The translations under genes were made by a program, and so were the position numbers. 64,000 bases of DNA, from contig NZ_JAJGBN010000002.1 of NCBI RefSeq assembly GCF_020782875.1, positions 372,001-436,000 on the forward strand, written 5' to 3'. Numbering within the stretch: the stretch's first letter is position 1; the number at the start of each line of letters is the position of its first letter. This document shows, piece by piece, positions 17,905 through 27,796 of this stretch. Under the pieces are notes generated by a model. It did not search any database and was not told the DNA's origin. It was given only the letters and a program-made list of their open reading frames with translations. The DNA comes from Allomuricauda sp. M10. Lineage in GTDB: Bacteria; Bacteroidota; Bacteroidia; Flavobacteriales; Flavobacteriaceae.

Positions 17905-20664
17905 TTAAGGGTTTATGGTCCAGGATACATAATAAATGGATCCTATGAAACCAGTACCGATGGCAGTGTAGTATTCATCACCCAAGATATTGGAACCCCC
18001 AACCTTGAAAACAGACTTTAAAGAAGGTACTCCGTAGTTGATCTGTGCATCCAAAACCGTGAAGGCTGGAATGTCACCATCAGCAAAAGATGCTTCCCAA
18101 TAGTAGCTGTCGCTCCATCTGTAGTTTACATTGAAACCGAAATTCTTGAACAGTTCGGTATGGCCAAAGTGGGCTTTTACCTTATGTTTTGGAGTGTTGA
18201 AGTTGGTCCTTAGATCAGGATACAATCCCTTGTCAATGTCCAATTCGGCATAGGTATAGTTAACCCCAAGGTCAAATCCGCCTAATTTGGTATCCACCCC
18301 AACGGTTCCACCAAATGAGTTGATGTCCACATCGGAATTGGTGTACGTTTGGTACACTTTGTAATCTCCATTTTGAAGGGCCAATAAAGAAAGACCCCCG
18401 TCGCCTGCCTGCCCATAAAGTGGAACTGCCACGGCCGTATTGGCCAGGAAGCTGGAATAGCTATTGTAATATCCACTTAAATCAATGGTGAACTTGCCCA
18501 ATTGGGAACGGTATCCTACTTCGTAGGCCGTAATTTCTTCGGGCTTTACCACAGGAGTTTCAACTGCTGTTGGGGCACCGGCCAAAACAGAACCAATGGA
18601 ATAGGCATTTTCATAAGCGGCGCGGCCCACTACTTGCACTGAGGATTGGCCCGTCAAGGTTTGACCACTTTGGCTCAAATTGTACGTCCTAACATCCCTA
18701 TCCAAATTGGAAGGAGCGGAACCTACCAAAACGGCAGAACCGGCATCCAAGCCAATGAACAAGTCTTGGGTTGTTGGGTTCCTGAAACCTTGTTGAACCG
18801 AAACCCTAATGTTGTGGTTTCTTTCTTCCCCAGCCGTATATGCCAAAGATACCCTAGGGGAAACAAATCCGTCAAAGAACTCATTTTTATCATAACGGGC
18901 AGAACCAGTGAACTTAAATCGGTCATCCATAAACTTCTTTTGAAGTTGGATGTAGGCACCATATTCATTGTAGGATATGGGTCCATCAATATCGGTAAAG
19001 ATGGTTCCGTTGGAATTCAATACATATTCGCGGAAAGAACCACCAACCTGAAGATCAGCCCAATTATCTATTAAATGGGCAAAGTTATAATTACCATTGA
19101 TGTGTCTGAATTTGGTCTTATCGATAAACTTGGCGCCAGTGGTCAGGTTTCCATCATTGGTAACCTTATTGAAGGCACTTTCAAATCCTGGGGTACCGGG
19201 AATCAATCGCCCTGTATCGGCTGCTTGTCTTGCTGCGACATGCGCCTGGGTTGAAGATTGTTCCGGGGTAAGGCCAGCCTGTTGAATTCCTCCCAAATAC
19301 GCAGGAATATAAGTTGATGCATAATCAGTAAACCATTGTACATCGGATTTCCAAGTACGGTTTACGTTGATGGCGGCGAAACGGGTATCGTAAGCATCAC
19401 CCGAATTTTCAGAAACAATGTATCCCCTTAAAAAGAAGTTCTTGTTCTTGATCTCCAATTTGTGCTGTTGCATGGTAAATCCACTTACCGCATATCGGTT
19501 GGCACCTTGATAGATTGTGGTACCACGACCGATTCTACTGTTGAAAATGATTTCAAAATCGTCTGCAAACGGGCGAAGGTGCAAAGCAAAATCCGCTTTT
19601 ACGCTTTCTGCACCATAATCCGCAAGATCCGCTTCATCATAACCTGTTCTTGAAACTCGGGCGGAACCAACAGTTCCAGAAGGCAATCCAGCTGCAGCAT
19701 CAAAATTTAATGTGGTAACAACCTCATCCCCATATACGTTCAATCCATTATAAGCAGGATTGGAACGATCGGCTCCCGGGTTGTTCAAATCCACCCTGCT
19801 GTTGGCATGCCAGTCCTCACCGGTCAATACAGAAAGGTTGGCCTTAACAGCTACCCTATCACTAAAGGCATGGGCAGCACGTACACCAAAGTCTTTATAA
19901 AAATTATTCCCTGCAGCATCCTGAACGGTCACCCCTCCTTTGAAGTAAGCGCTAATGCCTTGAAAATCAAATGGATTTTTGCTGTTCATGAACAAAATAC
20001 CGTTAAAGGCACCCGCACCGTACAAGGCGGAAGAAGCACCTGGAAGGATCTCAACGCTTTGCACGTCCAATTCGGACATCCCAACAAGGTTACCCAAAAC
20101 AAAGTTCAGACCAGGAGCGGTGTTGTCCATACCATCTACCAACTGCAAGAACCTGTTATTGGCAAAAGTGGCAAAACCCCTAGTGTTGATGGATTGGAAC
20201 GTTAAACTGTTCGTGTTGATGTCCACTCCCTTCAAGTTTTGGAGCCCACCATAGAAAGATTCCGAAGTGGTATTCTTGATTTCCTTTAACCCGAAACGCT
20301 CCACAGAAACTGGAGATTCAAAGATTCGCTCCGGTGTTCTAGATGCCGAGATTACAATCTCATCAAGCAATGTAGAAGCTTCTTTTAAGGTAATGGAAAG
20401 CGTTTGGTTATTGGAAGTGACACTGGTCACAAAATCTGAATATCCAATACTGGTAAACCTAAGTTGGAATGGAGGGTTTTGTGAAGTATTGAATGTAAAA
20501 TTACCATCAAAATCGGTTGTGGTCCCCTCCGATTTGCCAACCAAAACCACGTTGGCCCCAGGAACCGGTTCATTATTTTCATCAACTACTTTCCCCTGTA
20601 CGGTAGTCTGTGCATAGGAGACGATACCCAACAGCATCAGGGAAATTGACATCAGTCTTTTCAT
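17905..20664 (-). CDS. TonB-dependent outer membrane receptor with carboxypeptidase-like regulatory domain
   Basis: 919 residues. Signal peptide 1-19 (ending SYAQ). A CarboxypepD_reg-like beta-sandwich (about 22-105, GKVVDENNEPVPGANVVLVG) precedes the plug (about 115-240), which starts with LDEIVISASRTPERIFESPVS. A 22-strand barrel domain fills the rest. It should import a ligand across the outer membrane with TonB energy. No SusD partner is adjacent, so a polysaccharide system is not indicated; the ligand is unknown. The last residues (SWTINP) lack the terminal aromatic residue usual in barrels. It stands alone between terminators. A palindrome at 20764-20779 is a candidate operator. Confidence 0.93.
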   Translation of the reverse strand: MKRLMSISLMLLGIVSYAQTTVQGKVVDENNEPVPGANVVLVGKSEGTTTDFDGNFTFNTSQNPPFQLRFTSIGYSDFVTSVTSNNQTLSITLKEASTLLDEIVISASRTPERIFESPVSVERFGLKEIKNTTSESFYGGLQNLKGVDINTNSLTFQSINTRGFATFANNRFLQLVDGMDNTAPGLNFVLGNLVGMSELDVQSVEILPGASSALYGAGAFNGILFMNSKNPFDFQGISAYFKGGVTVQDAAGNNFYKDFGVRAAHAFSDRVAVKANLSVLTGEDWHANSRVDLNNPGADRSNPAYNGLNVYGDEVVTTLNFDAAAGLPSGTVGSARVSRTGYDEADLADYGAESVKADFALHLRPFADDFEIIFNSRIGRGTTIYQGANRYAVSGFTMQQHKLEIKNKNFFLRGYIVSENSGDAYDTRFAAINVNRTWKSDVQWFTDYASTYIPAYLGGIQQAGLTPEQSSTQAHVAARQAADTGRLIPGTPGFESAFNKVTNDGNLTTGAKFIDKTKFRHINGNYNFAHLIDNWADLQVGGSFREYVLNSNGTIFTDIDGPISYNEYGAYIQLQKKFMDDRFKFTGSARYDKNEFFDGFVSPRVSLAYTAGEERNHNIRVSVQQGFRNPTTQDLFIGLDAGSAVLVGSAPSNLDRDVRTYNLSQSGQTLTGQSSVQVVGRAAYENAYSIGSVLAGAPTAVETPVVKPEEITAYEVGYRSQLGKFTIDLSGYYNSYSSFLANTAVAVPLYGQAGDGGLSLLALQNGDYKVYQTYTNSDVDINSFGGTVGVDTKLGGFDLGVNYTYAELDIDKGLYPDLRTNFNTPKHKVKAHFGHTELFKNFGFNVNYRWSDSYYWEASFADGDIPAFTVLDAQINYGVPSLKSVFKVGGSNILGDEYYTAIGTGFIGSIYYVSWTINP

Positions 20665-20763
20665 CGGTTATGAATTAGAGTTAATTTAGTTTTTATGTAC
20701 ATGCTAAGTTATGGAAGTGGAAGATACATTATTTTCCATTTCGATTATACAAATATGAAAAAA

Positions 20764-20779
20764 ATTATGCGTGCATAAT
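20764..20779. promoter_or_regulatory. 16-bp palindrome upstream of the TonB-dependent receptor gene
   Basis: ATTATGC-GT-GCATAAT, perfect 7-bp arms. It lies about 100 nt before the receptor ATG, just upstream of a weak -7 box (CATATTTG on the minus strand). Candidate operator for a dimeric regulator. Confidence 0.4.
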
Positions 20780-20821
20780 ACTTTTTCGGTAAAAATCCAT
20801 GGGATAATATACATAATCAAC

Positions 20822-20847
20822 AAAAAAGCGCCCGTTTGGGCGCTTTT
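20822..20847 (-). terminator. Terminator of glmS
   Basis: A 10-bp GC-rich stem AAAAGCGCCC / GGGCGCTTTT with a GTTT loop and T run, 27 nt beyond the glmS stop. Confidence 0.9.
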
Positions 20848-20873
20848 AAATTCAATATCTTGATATTTTTTGG

Positions 20874-22721
20874 TTACTCCACGGTAACTGATTTTGCCAA
20901 GTTCCTAGGTTGATCCACGTTACATCCTCTCATTACCGCAATGTGATATGAAAGCAATTGTAAAGGTATGGTTGTCAACAAGGGAGATAGACTTTCGGAG
21001 GTTTCTGGCACTTCAATAACGTGGTCTGCCAGTTCCTTGACTGATTGATCGCCTTCGGTAACAATGGCGATGATCTTTCCTTTTCTTGATTTGATTTCCT
21101 GAATATTGCTCACCACTTTTTCGTAATGCCCTTTTTTGGTCGCAATTACGATTACGGGCATTTGTTCATCTATCAAAGCTATAGGTCCGTGCTTCATTTC
21201 CGCGGCAGGATACCCTTCCGCATGGATATAACTGATCTCTTTCAACTTCAATGCACCTTCCAAGGCAACAGGGAAATTATATCCCCTGCCCAAATAGAGA
21301 CAATTAGGGGAATCTTTATATATATGGGCAATCTCTTCCACTACGGGATTGGACAACAACGTCTTTTCAACCTTTGCTGGAATCCCCTCCAACTCTGCCA
21401 AGAATTCGTGATATTTGGATTGTGATAAGGTTCCTTTTTCAAATGCCAATTTAAGGGCAATAAGGGTAAGCACTGTAATCTGTGTAGTAAAGGCTTTTGT
21501 TGAAGCAACTCCTATCTCCGGTCCAGCGTGTGTATAGGCACCTGCATTGGTTTCCCTGGCAATGGATGAACCCACCACGTTGCACACCCCAAATACAAAA
21601 GCACCTTTTTCCTTGGCCAATTTTATGGCCGCCAAGGTATCTGCTGTTTCTCCGGACTGGGATATGGCAATAAGCACATCCTTATCCGTAATTACTGGGT
21701 TTCTATATCGGAATTCGGAAGCGTATTCAACTTCCACAGGAATACGAGCCAAATCCTCAAAAATATATTCGGCCACCAAACCGGCATGCCATGAGGTTCC
21801 GCATGCAACTATGATAATACGGTTGGCATTCAGGAATTTTTCCAAATTCTGGTCGATACCTGCCATTTTGATGATGCCTTTGTTAGCCAAAAGTCGACCG
21901 CGATAGGTATCGAGAATAGCTCTCGGCTGCTCATAGATTTCCTTGAGCATGAAATGGTCGTAACCGCCCTTTTCAATTTCCTCAAGGTTCAATTGAAGTT
22001 CCAAGATGTTCGGATAGGCTATGGCATCATCCTTTATCTTACGTAATTTGATTTCCTTACCGATGCGCACAATGGCCATTTCCTCATCTTCAAGATATAC
22101 GGCATTGTTGGTATATTCAATGAACGGTGAAGCATCGGAAGCAATAAAATATTCGTTCTCCCCAATACCAATGGCCAAAGGACTTCCCAATTTGGCCACC
22201 ACGATCTCATCGGGTTTGGTTCGGTCAAAAACAGCGATGGCATAAGCTCCAACTACCTGATTAAGTGCAATTTGTACAGCCTTTCCTAATTTAACCCCTT
22301 CTTTGTTTTTTACTTCCTCAATAAGATTTACCAATACTTCGGTATCCGTATCGGATTCAAAAGTATATCCACGTTTAATGAGGGCTTGTTTGATGGCATC
22401 GTAGTTTTCAATGATTCCATTATGGATCATCATCAGATCCCCAGAATTGGAATAATGTGGGTGGGAATTAACGTCATTTGGAACTCCGTGGGTAGCCCAT
22501 CTTGTATGCCCAAGTCCCAACTTACCAGATGTAGGTATCGAGATTTCAGTCTTTTTCTTCAAATCTTCCACCTTTCCCTTGGTTTTGGAAAGATGGGTGT
22601 TTTCGCCGTCAAACAATACAATACCTGCACTGTCATAACCACGGTACTCCAATCTTTGGAGTCCTTTAATAATTATGGGATAGGCTTCCCGATGACCAAT
22701 ATAACCTACAATTCCACACAT
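20874..22721 (-). CDS. glmS: Glutamine--fructose-6-phosphate aminotransferase (isomerizing)
   Basis: 615 residues. Cys2 (MCGIVGYIG) is the N-terminal nucleophile of the glutaminase domain (1 to about 235), with GHTRWATHG and HNGIIENY. Two SIS isomerase domains follow (CGTSWHAG, SQSGETADT, ALEGALKLKEISY). It makes glucosamine-6-phosphate, the first step toward peptidoglycan and lipid A precursors. The C-terminus LAKSVTVE is the conserved GlmS end. A hairpin sits in the leader, but I see no glmS ribozyme. It lies downstream of the DUF4270 gene with a 129-nt gap and its own -7 box. Confidence 0.98.
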   Translation of the reverse strand: MCGIVGYIGHREAYPIIIKGLQRLEYRGYDSAGIVLFDGENTHLSKTKGKVEDLKKKTEISIPTSGKLGLGHTRWATHGVPNDVNSHPHYSNSGDLMMIHNGIIENYDAIKQALIKRGYTFESDTDTEVLVNLIEEVKNKEGVKLGKAVQIALNQVVGAYAIAVFDRTKPDEIVVAKLGSPLAIGIGENEYFIASDASPFIEYTNNAVYLEDEEMAIVRIGKEIKLRKIKDDAIAYPNILELQLNLEEIEKGGYDHFMLKEIYEQPRAILDTYRGRLLANKGIIKMAGIDQNLEKFLNANRIIIVACGTSWHAGLVAEYIFEDLARIPVEVEYASEFRYRNPVITDKDVLIAISQSGETADTLAAIKLAKEKGAFVFGVCNVVGSSIARETNAGAYTHAGPEIGVASTKAFTTQITVLTLIALKLAFEKGTLSQSKYHEFLAELEGIPAKVEKTLLSNPVVEEIAHIYKDSPNCLYLGRGYNFPVALEGALKLKEISYIHAEGYPAAEMKHGPIALIDEQMPVIVIATKKGHYEKVVSNIQEIKSRKGKIIAIVTEGDQSVKELADHVIEVPETSESLSPLLTTIPLQLLSYHIAVMRGCNVDQPRNLAKSVTVE

Positions 22722-22742
22722 AAGTCTTTTTTTTAGTTAAGC

Positions 22743-22764
22743 ACCACTATTGGGGGATAGTGGT
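22743..22764 (-). promoter_or_regulatory. Hairpin in the glmS leader
   Basis: A perfect 8-bp inverted repeat ACCACTAT / ATAGTGGT around a 6-nt loop, between the -7 box (22768-22775) and the glmS ATG (22721). It would fold at the very 5' end of the mRNA. There is no following T run, so it is not a terminator. Confidence 0.5.
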
Positions 22765-22767
22765 CCC

Positions 22768-22775
22768 CAAATTTA
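22768..22775 (-). promoter_or_regulatory. -7 box TAAATTTG of glmS
   Basis: A perfect TAnnTTTG on the minus strand, 46 nt before the glmS ATG. Confidence 0.55.
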
Positions 22776-22850
22776 TAAGGTATACGTGACAAATAATAAA
22801 TCTGGTTGTTTAAAACGACGAAAGTTTAGATATGATCTATGAGGCGTATT

Positions 22851-24674
22851 TCAATTGGCTTCAGTGTAAAATATTTCCAATTTCAATTTTTTGGCTTCTT
22901 CCCCAGCCTCTACATTACTGCCATAAAGGACAGTGCCCAGCGGACTAATAGTAGACATAACAGGGTAAAACACTCCTTGCATGCCGCTATCCACTGCTTC
23001 CTGCACATTCGGAAAAGCGATATTGGAAGTCATGGTCAACGCCAGTTTGGCATTTGAAGAATCCCTAACAATAATATTATTGATGTGCTCCGTAATCCTG
23101 ATGGTATATTTGACACCCAGCCCATTTTCCTTTTCAATAATTCCGTCATGACTTTGGTACAACCTCAATGGGTTGTTCGTGGTTGCCGTTGTACCAGTTT
23201 CATTTGTCACATCATACAAGGGCATGCTCGTTTCCCCGTTGTACAGATATAGCCTCGGTGGTTCCACCACTCCTCCCGCCAAATCCAACGTTTCGCGATC
23301 TACATAAAAAACCAAGTTGGCTTCATTGATGACCCATTTATTGGACTTGATCTGGTTGATGATATCCGAACCGCCATTTTCCGCTTCATCGAACAAACGG
23401 ATTTCAGCCAGTGTAGCTCCTCCCTTTACATAAATTCTAGAAGCATTGGTGTCATTATCCAATGCATCGGCAATGTTGGTCGGGAACATTTCATTCTCAA
23501 AAACGTTCACGGCATTACCTGTAATACCGGTTGTACTGTTGGCCGTCAAAAGGTTCAATACAAAATCCTTTTCGCTCGTTACAACAGTTTCTTCGGAAGT
23601 ATCATAATCTTGATATTCGTAAGTTATGGTGATAGTGGCCTCGGTAAGATCCAAAAGGAACATCAACTCATCCATATCCGTTCCGGAAAGATAGATTCCC
23701 CTGAAAAAGTTTCTGAAGTTTGAATTGCTCAAAAGCTCTGACTGGCCTTCTTTATCCAAAATGTTCTGCTGAAAAAATTCAGGGTTCAAAGGCACACGGA
23801 TCCCTGGATTCAGTTTAGTATCCACTTGTGTAGACTCGTCAACATCCTCAGTTTCCGGATCGTCTTCCTTATAAAAAAGGTAGTCCTCATTGTTAATGGT
23901 CACTTCCCCATCAAAAAGGGTTTCTCCAATAAATGCTGAAAAATCCTGATTGGAGTAATATTCTTGGGCCTCTTCAAAGCCTGAATTTGGATCAAGATCT
24001 CTTAATAAATAATTGGATCGGGCAACAAGTAAATTGAAGGATTGGTTTCTATCCCCATAAATACTGTCCAAATCATATCGCTGTGCGTAATTGTTTGCCA
24101 CAAAGTCATCTTGGGTACCATCATCATCTGCATCAAATGGATTGGAACCGATTACCCGTTCCTGGTTGTCTGTTACGCCATCGCCATCCCAGTCAGAATT
24201 GGGATCATCAACATCGTCACCACTTTCAAACTCGTCATCAACGCCATCTCCATCACTATCTGCGGAAGGGGGCAATTGAAACGGAATATATAGGTACACT
24301 TCCTTTACAGTTTCGTTTTCCACCACGGTGGATGCACTGTCATCCGAGTCCGCCTTATCTTCGGATGCCTGGGAAATATCACCAAAAGTTGGGGGAACAG
24401 TCGATAAACTTACCTGGGATATAATGCTTGCCTTTCGCTTTCCATAAATGGGATCATTGAAGGTTCCCAATTGGTACAAAGACAATTTATTGGTCTGGAC
24501 CGCAGTGATGCCTTTGTTGAAGGCAAACACGTCATATTCCACTTTTCCTGTGGTAAATGGATCGCCAGAAACTACTCCTTCACCAATGGTGTCCAACTCA
24601 TCATCGCAAGAAGCAATCAGAAGAAACAAAGTTCCGAACACGGCCGAAACTTTAAAGATTTTGGAAAATCCCAT
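22851..24674 (-). CDS. DUF4270 family lipoprotein with thrombospondin type 3-like calcium repeats
   Basis: 607 residues. Lipobox LIASC (Cys23). The beta-rich body matches the DUF4270 proteins conserved next to the GT5-like gene in Flavobacteriia. Inserted at about 135-190 is an Asp-rich segment with [24 protein letters not shown] and [10 protein letters not shown], the pattern of thrombospondin type 3 calcium-binding repeats. Function is unknown; likely outer-membrane-anchored and possibly calcium-stabilised. It follows the GT5-like gene after 5 nt, so it shares its transcript. Confidence 0.85.
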   Translation of the reverse strand: MGFSKIFKVSAVFGTLFLLIASCDDELDTIGEGVVSGDPFTTGKVEYDVFAFNKGITAVQTNKLSLYQLGTFNDPIYGKRKASIISQVSLSTVPPTFGDISQASEDKADSDDSASTVVENETVKEVYLYIPFQLPPSADSDGDGVDDEFESGDDVDDPNSDWDGDGVTDNQERVIGSNPFDADDDGTQDDFVANNYAQRYDLDSIYGDRNQSFNLLVARSNYLLRDLDPNSGFEEAQEYYSNQDFSAFIGETLFDGEVTINNEDYLFYKEDDPETEDVDESTQVDTKLNPGIRVPLNPEFFQQNILDKEGQSELLSNSNFRNFFRGIYLSGTDMDELMFLLDLTEATITITYEYQDYDTSEETVVTSEKDFVLNLLTANSTTGITGNAVNVFENEMFPTNIADALDNDTNASRIYVKGGATLAEIRLFDEAENGGSDIINQIKSNKWVINEANLVFYVDRETLDLAGGVVEPPRLYLYNGETSMPLYDVTNETGTTATTNNPLRLYQSHDGIIEKENGLGVKYTIRITEHINNIIVRDSSNAKLALTMTSNIAFPNVQEAVDSGMQGVFYPVMSTISPLGTVLYGSNVEAGEEAKKLKLEIFYTEAN

Positions 24675-24679
24675 GCAAT

Positions 24680-25489
24680 TTATTTTAAAACCTCTGTTTT
24701 ATAGAAATTAGTATATGCCTCTTCCGCTTCTTGGAGTGAAACGTAGGGCAGAACAGGTTTGGAAAGCTTTTCTATGTACTCTTTTAAATCTCCCTCCAAC
24801 TGATCCGAGGCTAAAATAACCGCATCGGAATGATCTACGGCAACCTTTAACAAATTATTATAGTCGGGCTGCACCAGCGATGGGATTTCTTCTTTATCAA
24901 TGCCGTCAAAGGCAATTTTGTTGATCATTTCCATGTCCAGGTTACCTTCAAAACCTTTGCCATACACAGAAGTTACGATCCTGCTGTCGGCAAACAAGGG
25001 TTCATCCGCATAATACTTTCTAAGATAAAGGGGCAACAAGGAGGCCATCCAACCGTGTACGTGTATAATGTCTGGCGACCAGTTCAATTTCTTCACGGTC
25101 TCCACCACTCCTTTGGCAAAGAAAATGGCACGCTCATCATTATCAGGGTAAAGATTTCCTTCGGAATCCCTAAAAGTAGACTTGCGCTTAAAATATTCAT
25201 CATTGTCGATAAAGTATACCTGGATCCGTTCCCTTGGAATGGAAGCCACTTTAATGATCAACGGCATATCCATGTCATTGATCACCAAGTTCATCCCCGA
25301 TAAACGTATTACCTCATGTAATTGATGCCTTCTTTCATTGATATTACCGTACCTTGGCATGAAAATCCGTATTTGACCCCCGCTGCTGTTCACCATTCGA
25401 GGCGCCTCGTACGACATTAAGGAAACTGGATTCTCTGGGAGGTATGGGACTAATTCAGAAGATACAAACAATACCTTTTTACCATTCAT
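24680..25489 (-). CDS. Glycogen synthase-like protein, N-terminal GT5 half only
   Basis: 269 residues, about half a glycogen synthase (about 480 aa). It resembles only the N-terminal GT5 Rossmann domain: [12 protein letters not shown], then a degenerate [15 protein letters not shown], then [17 protein letters not shown]. The canonical KTGGLGDV substrate loop and the entire nucleotide-binding C-terminal domain are missing, with a clean stop rather than a frameshift. An active glycosyltransferase on its own is therefore doubtful. The ATG at 25489 is chosen because a -7 box overlaps the earlier TTG at 25528. It is the first gene of a transcript with the DUF4270 gene and divergent from panC. Confidence 0.85.
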   Translation of the reverse strand: MNGKKVLFVSSELVPYLPENPVSLMSYEAPRMVNSSGGQIRIFMPRYGNINERRHQLHEVIRLSGMNLVINDMDMPLIIKVASIPRERIQVYFIDNDEYFKRKSTFRDSEGNLYPDNDERAIFFAKGVVETVKKLNWSPDIIHVHGWMASLLPLYLRKYYADEPLFADSRIVTSVYGKGFEGNLDMEMINKIAFDGIDKEEIPSLVQPDYNNLLKVAVDHSDAVILASDQLEGDLKEYIEKLSKPVLPYVSLQEAEEAYTNFYKTEVLK

Positions 25490-25525
25490 AAACACTTTCT
25501 TTTGTTTATCTGAAAAACGTAGCTG

Positions 25526-25533
25526 CAAAAGTA
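25526..25533 (-). promoter_or_regulatory. -7 box TACTTTTG of the GT5-like gene
   Basis: A perfect TAnnTTTG on the minus strand, 36 nt before the ATG at 25489. It lies back to back with the panC box. Confidence 0.6.
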
Positions 25534-25564
25534 CAAAAATTATGCTGATTACCAGTATTTATAG

Positions 25565-25572
25565 TATTTTTG
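25565..25572 (+). promoter_or_regulatory. -7 box TATTTTTG of panC
   Basis: A perfect TAnnTTTG, 19 nt before the panC ATG. It is divergent from the GT5-like promoter, 31 nt away. Confidence 0.6.
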
Positions 25573-25591
25573 CCCGCCTTTAAAGCTTGAA

Positions 25592-26440
25592 ATGCATTTA
25601 TTTGACCGTAAAATGGAGCTTGTTTCGTACCTGGAAGGGGAACGAAAAAAAAACCGTACCATAGGCCTTGTACCCACCATGGGGGCTTTGCACACGGGGC
25701 ATCTCTCCTTGGTCAAAAAAGCACTTTTAGAAAATGATCTGGTAGTGGTGAGCATTTTTGTGAACCCCACCCAATTTGATAAAAAAGATGATCTGGAAAA
25801 ATATCCCCGAAGTTTGGAAAGGGATATCGATCTTTTAAAAACGGTCTCCAAAAAAATCGTCGTCTTTGCTCCAACTGTGGACGAAATCTATGGTAACCAC
25901 GTAAAATCGGAATCCTATGAGTTCGATGGACTGGACAAGGTGATGGAAGGGGAATTCAGAACCGGACATTTTGATGGTGTAGGCACCATTGTGGAGCTTT
26001 TGCTCAGAACCGTGGCCCCGAACAAGGCCTATTTTGGCGAAAAGGACTTTCAACAGTTGCAGATCATCAAAAAAATGGCCGAGATCAAAAAATTGCCATA
26101 CACCATTATAGGTTGCCCCATAGAAAGGGAACCACATGGATTGGCCATGAGTTCCCGTAATGAAAGGTTGTCCAAAACGACTAGGGAGCAGGCCGGTTTC
26201 ATTCATGTGACCCTACAGGCTGCCAAATCAAAATTTGGCACGGAAAATGCAACAACCATCGCGGATTGGGTAAAATCCGAGTTTGATAAAAATCCTGTGT
26301 TCAGCCTGGAGTATTTCGAGATAACCGACGAGGCCACCTTGACCCCCATGTTAAAAAAACAGGACAACCAAAAATACAGGGCGTTCATTGCCGTTTATGC
26401 AGACGGAGTTCGCTTAATTGATAATCTAAGATTGAATTGA
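25592..26440 (+). CDS. panC: Pantothenate synthetase
   Basis: 282 residues, the normal size. The HxGH-type nucleotide site is seen in PTMGALHTGHLSLV (28-41), with FVNPTQF, the FGEKDFQQL region and AMSSRNERLS. It joins pantoate and beta-alanine with ATP, cytoplasmic. panD, which makes the beta-alanine, follows after 12 nt, so the two genes supply one pathway toward coenzyme A. Confidence 0.98.
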   Translation: MHLFDRKMELVSYLEGERKKNRTIGLVPTMGALHTGHLSLVKKALLENDLVVVSIFVNPTQFDKKDDLEKYPRSLERDIDLLKTVSKKIVVFAPTVDEIYGNHVKSESYEFDGLDKVMEGEFRTGHFDGVGTIVELLLRTVAPNKAYFGEKDFQQLQIIKKMAEIKKLPYTIIGCPIEREPHGLAMSSRNERLSKTTREQAGFIHVTLQAAKSKFGTENATTIADWVKSEFDKNPVFSLEYFEITDEATLTPMLKKQDNQKYRAFIAVYADGVRLIDNLRLN

Positions 26441-26448
26441 TAATTTTG
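26441..26448 (+). promoter_or_regulatory. -7 box TAATTTTG of panD, 4 nt from the ATG
   Basis: A perfect TAnnTTTG starting at the base after the panC stop, followed by CACC and ATG. It suggests panD can be transcribed by itself as a leaderless mRNA as well as from the panC promoter. Confidence 0.5.
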
Positions 26449-26452
26449 CACC

Positions 26453-26803
26453 ATGCAAGTAGAAGTTGTAAAATCAAAAATTCATAGGGTAAAGGTAACC
26501 GGCGCGGACCTTAATTATATTGGAAGCATCACCATTGACGAAGACCTGATGGATGCCGCCAACATTATTAGGGGCGAAAAGGTACAGATCGTGAACAATA
26601 ACAACGGTGAACGATTGGAAACCTATGCCATTCCCGGACCAAGAGGTTCTGGGGAACTTACCCTTAACGGTGCCGCCGCCAGAAAAGTGGCCGTGGGCGA
26701 CGTGCTGATCCTGATCACATATGCTTGGATGGACATCGAAGAAGCGAAAGTCTTCAATCCGGCATTGGTCTTCCCGAACGAAGCCACCAATTTACTCAAT
26801 TAG
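26453..26803 (+). CDS. panD: Aspartate 1-decarboxylase (pyruvoyl-dependent)
   Basis: 116 residues. The self-cleavage site Gly24-Ser25 (NYIGSITID) yields the pyruvoyl group. [12 protein letters not shown] and [11 protein letters not shown] are family motifs. It converts aspartate to beta-alanine for PanC. A membrane protein gene follows, with its TTG start 2 nt after the stop. Confidence 0.98.
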   Translation: MQVEVVKSKIHRVKVTGADLNYIGSITIDEDLMDAANIIRGEKVQIVNNNNGERLETYAIPGPRGSGELTLNGAAARKVAVGDVLILITYAWMDIEEAKVFNPALVFPNEATNLLN

Positions 26804-26805
26804 TC

Positions 26806-27771
26806 TTGGGCAAATCCCTGAAAAAATTCCTGAAGATTTTTGTTCCCATTGCCTTTGGGCTTTTTTTGGTGTGGTATTCCTATAATTCAACCACACCCGA
26901 AGAACGCAAGGAAATTTTACATTATATCTCCAATGCAAGTCCATTTTGGGTCGGTATTTCCGTGATTATCGGAATTTTGAGCCATGTTTCCCGTGCCATT
27001 CGTTGGAACTATCTTTTGGAACCCTTAGGTTACAAACCGAAGATCATCAACAATATATTCATTGTATTGATCTCCTATTTTGCCAATTTGGGTATTCCCA
27101 GATCGGGGGAATTTTTAAGGGCCACGGCATTGACCACCTATGAGGGCGTTCCCTTCGAAAAAGGTTTCGGCACCATTGTTACGGAACGGGTCATCGACCT
27201 TATTATGTTATTGATGGTCATTTTGGTCACACTTGTTTTACAAACCGATATCATTCTTTCCTTTTTGGAAGAAAAAGGGGTAAACCTGATTGGTGCCGCG
27301 GGCATTTTGATTGTGGGAATCGTTGGACTTTTCGTGGGAACCTACATCATAAGAAGATCCAAGTCACCATTTGCCAACAAATTGAAATCTTTTTTGAACG
27401 GCTTGCTGGACGGCGTACTCAGCGTCTTCAAAATGAAGAAAAAATGGCCCTTTATTTTTCACACTCTTTTTATTTGGGCAGCTTACTTTGGCATGTTCTG
27501 GGTCATCAAGCACACGGTGGAAGAAACCATCCCACTATCATTGAGTGAACTCTTGGTAGGATTCGTGTTTGGAGCCTTCGCCATGTCCACTACAAATGGA
27601 GGTATTGGCCTGTATCCCATTGCGGTAAGTGCGGCATTGGGCATTTATGGAATCTCCTCCGTTTCAGGCGATGCATTCGGTTGGATCATGTGGATCGCAC
27701 AGACCATGATGGTGGTCATCTTCGGTACAATATCTTTCATCGTATTACCGTTATTGAATAGAAATCGGTAA
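26806..27771 (+). CDS. UPF0104 / lysylphosphatidylglycerol synthase-type membrane protein
   Basis: 321 residues with about 7-8 hydrophobic segments. Family motifs of the flippase-like LPG synthase TM region are present: SHVSRAIRWNYLL, NLGIPRSGEFLRA, TIVTERVIDLIMLL and TTNGGIGLYP. Inner membrane; possibly a lipid flippase-like function, without the soluble aminoacyl-transferase domain of MprF. The TTG at 26806 is chosen because it follows the panD stop by 2 nt; the longer frame would overlap panD by 79 nt in another frame. Confidence 0.85.
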   Translation: MGKSLKKFLKIFVPIAFGLFLVWYSYNSTTPEERKEILHYISNASPFWVGISVIIGILSHVSRAIRWNYLLEPLGYKPKIINNIFIVLISYFANLGIPRSGEFLRATALTTYEGVPFEKGFGTIVTERVIDLIMLLMVILVTLVLQTDIILSFLEEKGVNLIGAAGILIVGIVGLFVGTYIIRRSKSPFANKLKSFLNGLLDGVLSVFKMKKKWPFIFHTLFIWAAYFGMFWVIKHTVEETIPLSLSELLVGFVFGAFAMSTTNGGIGLYPIAVSAALGIYGISSVSGDAFGWIMWIAQTMMVVIFGTISFIVLPLLNRNR

Positions 27772-27796
27772 ACCCCGACCACCTAAATCTTTACCA

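Noticed and set aside
22722-22850. glmS ribozyme in the glmS leader
   Set aside because: Only a single 8-bp hairpin is present; no pseudoknotted ribozyme core or cleavage context is visible.
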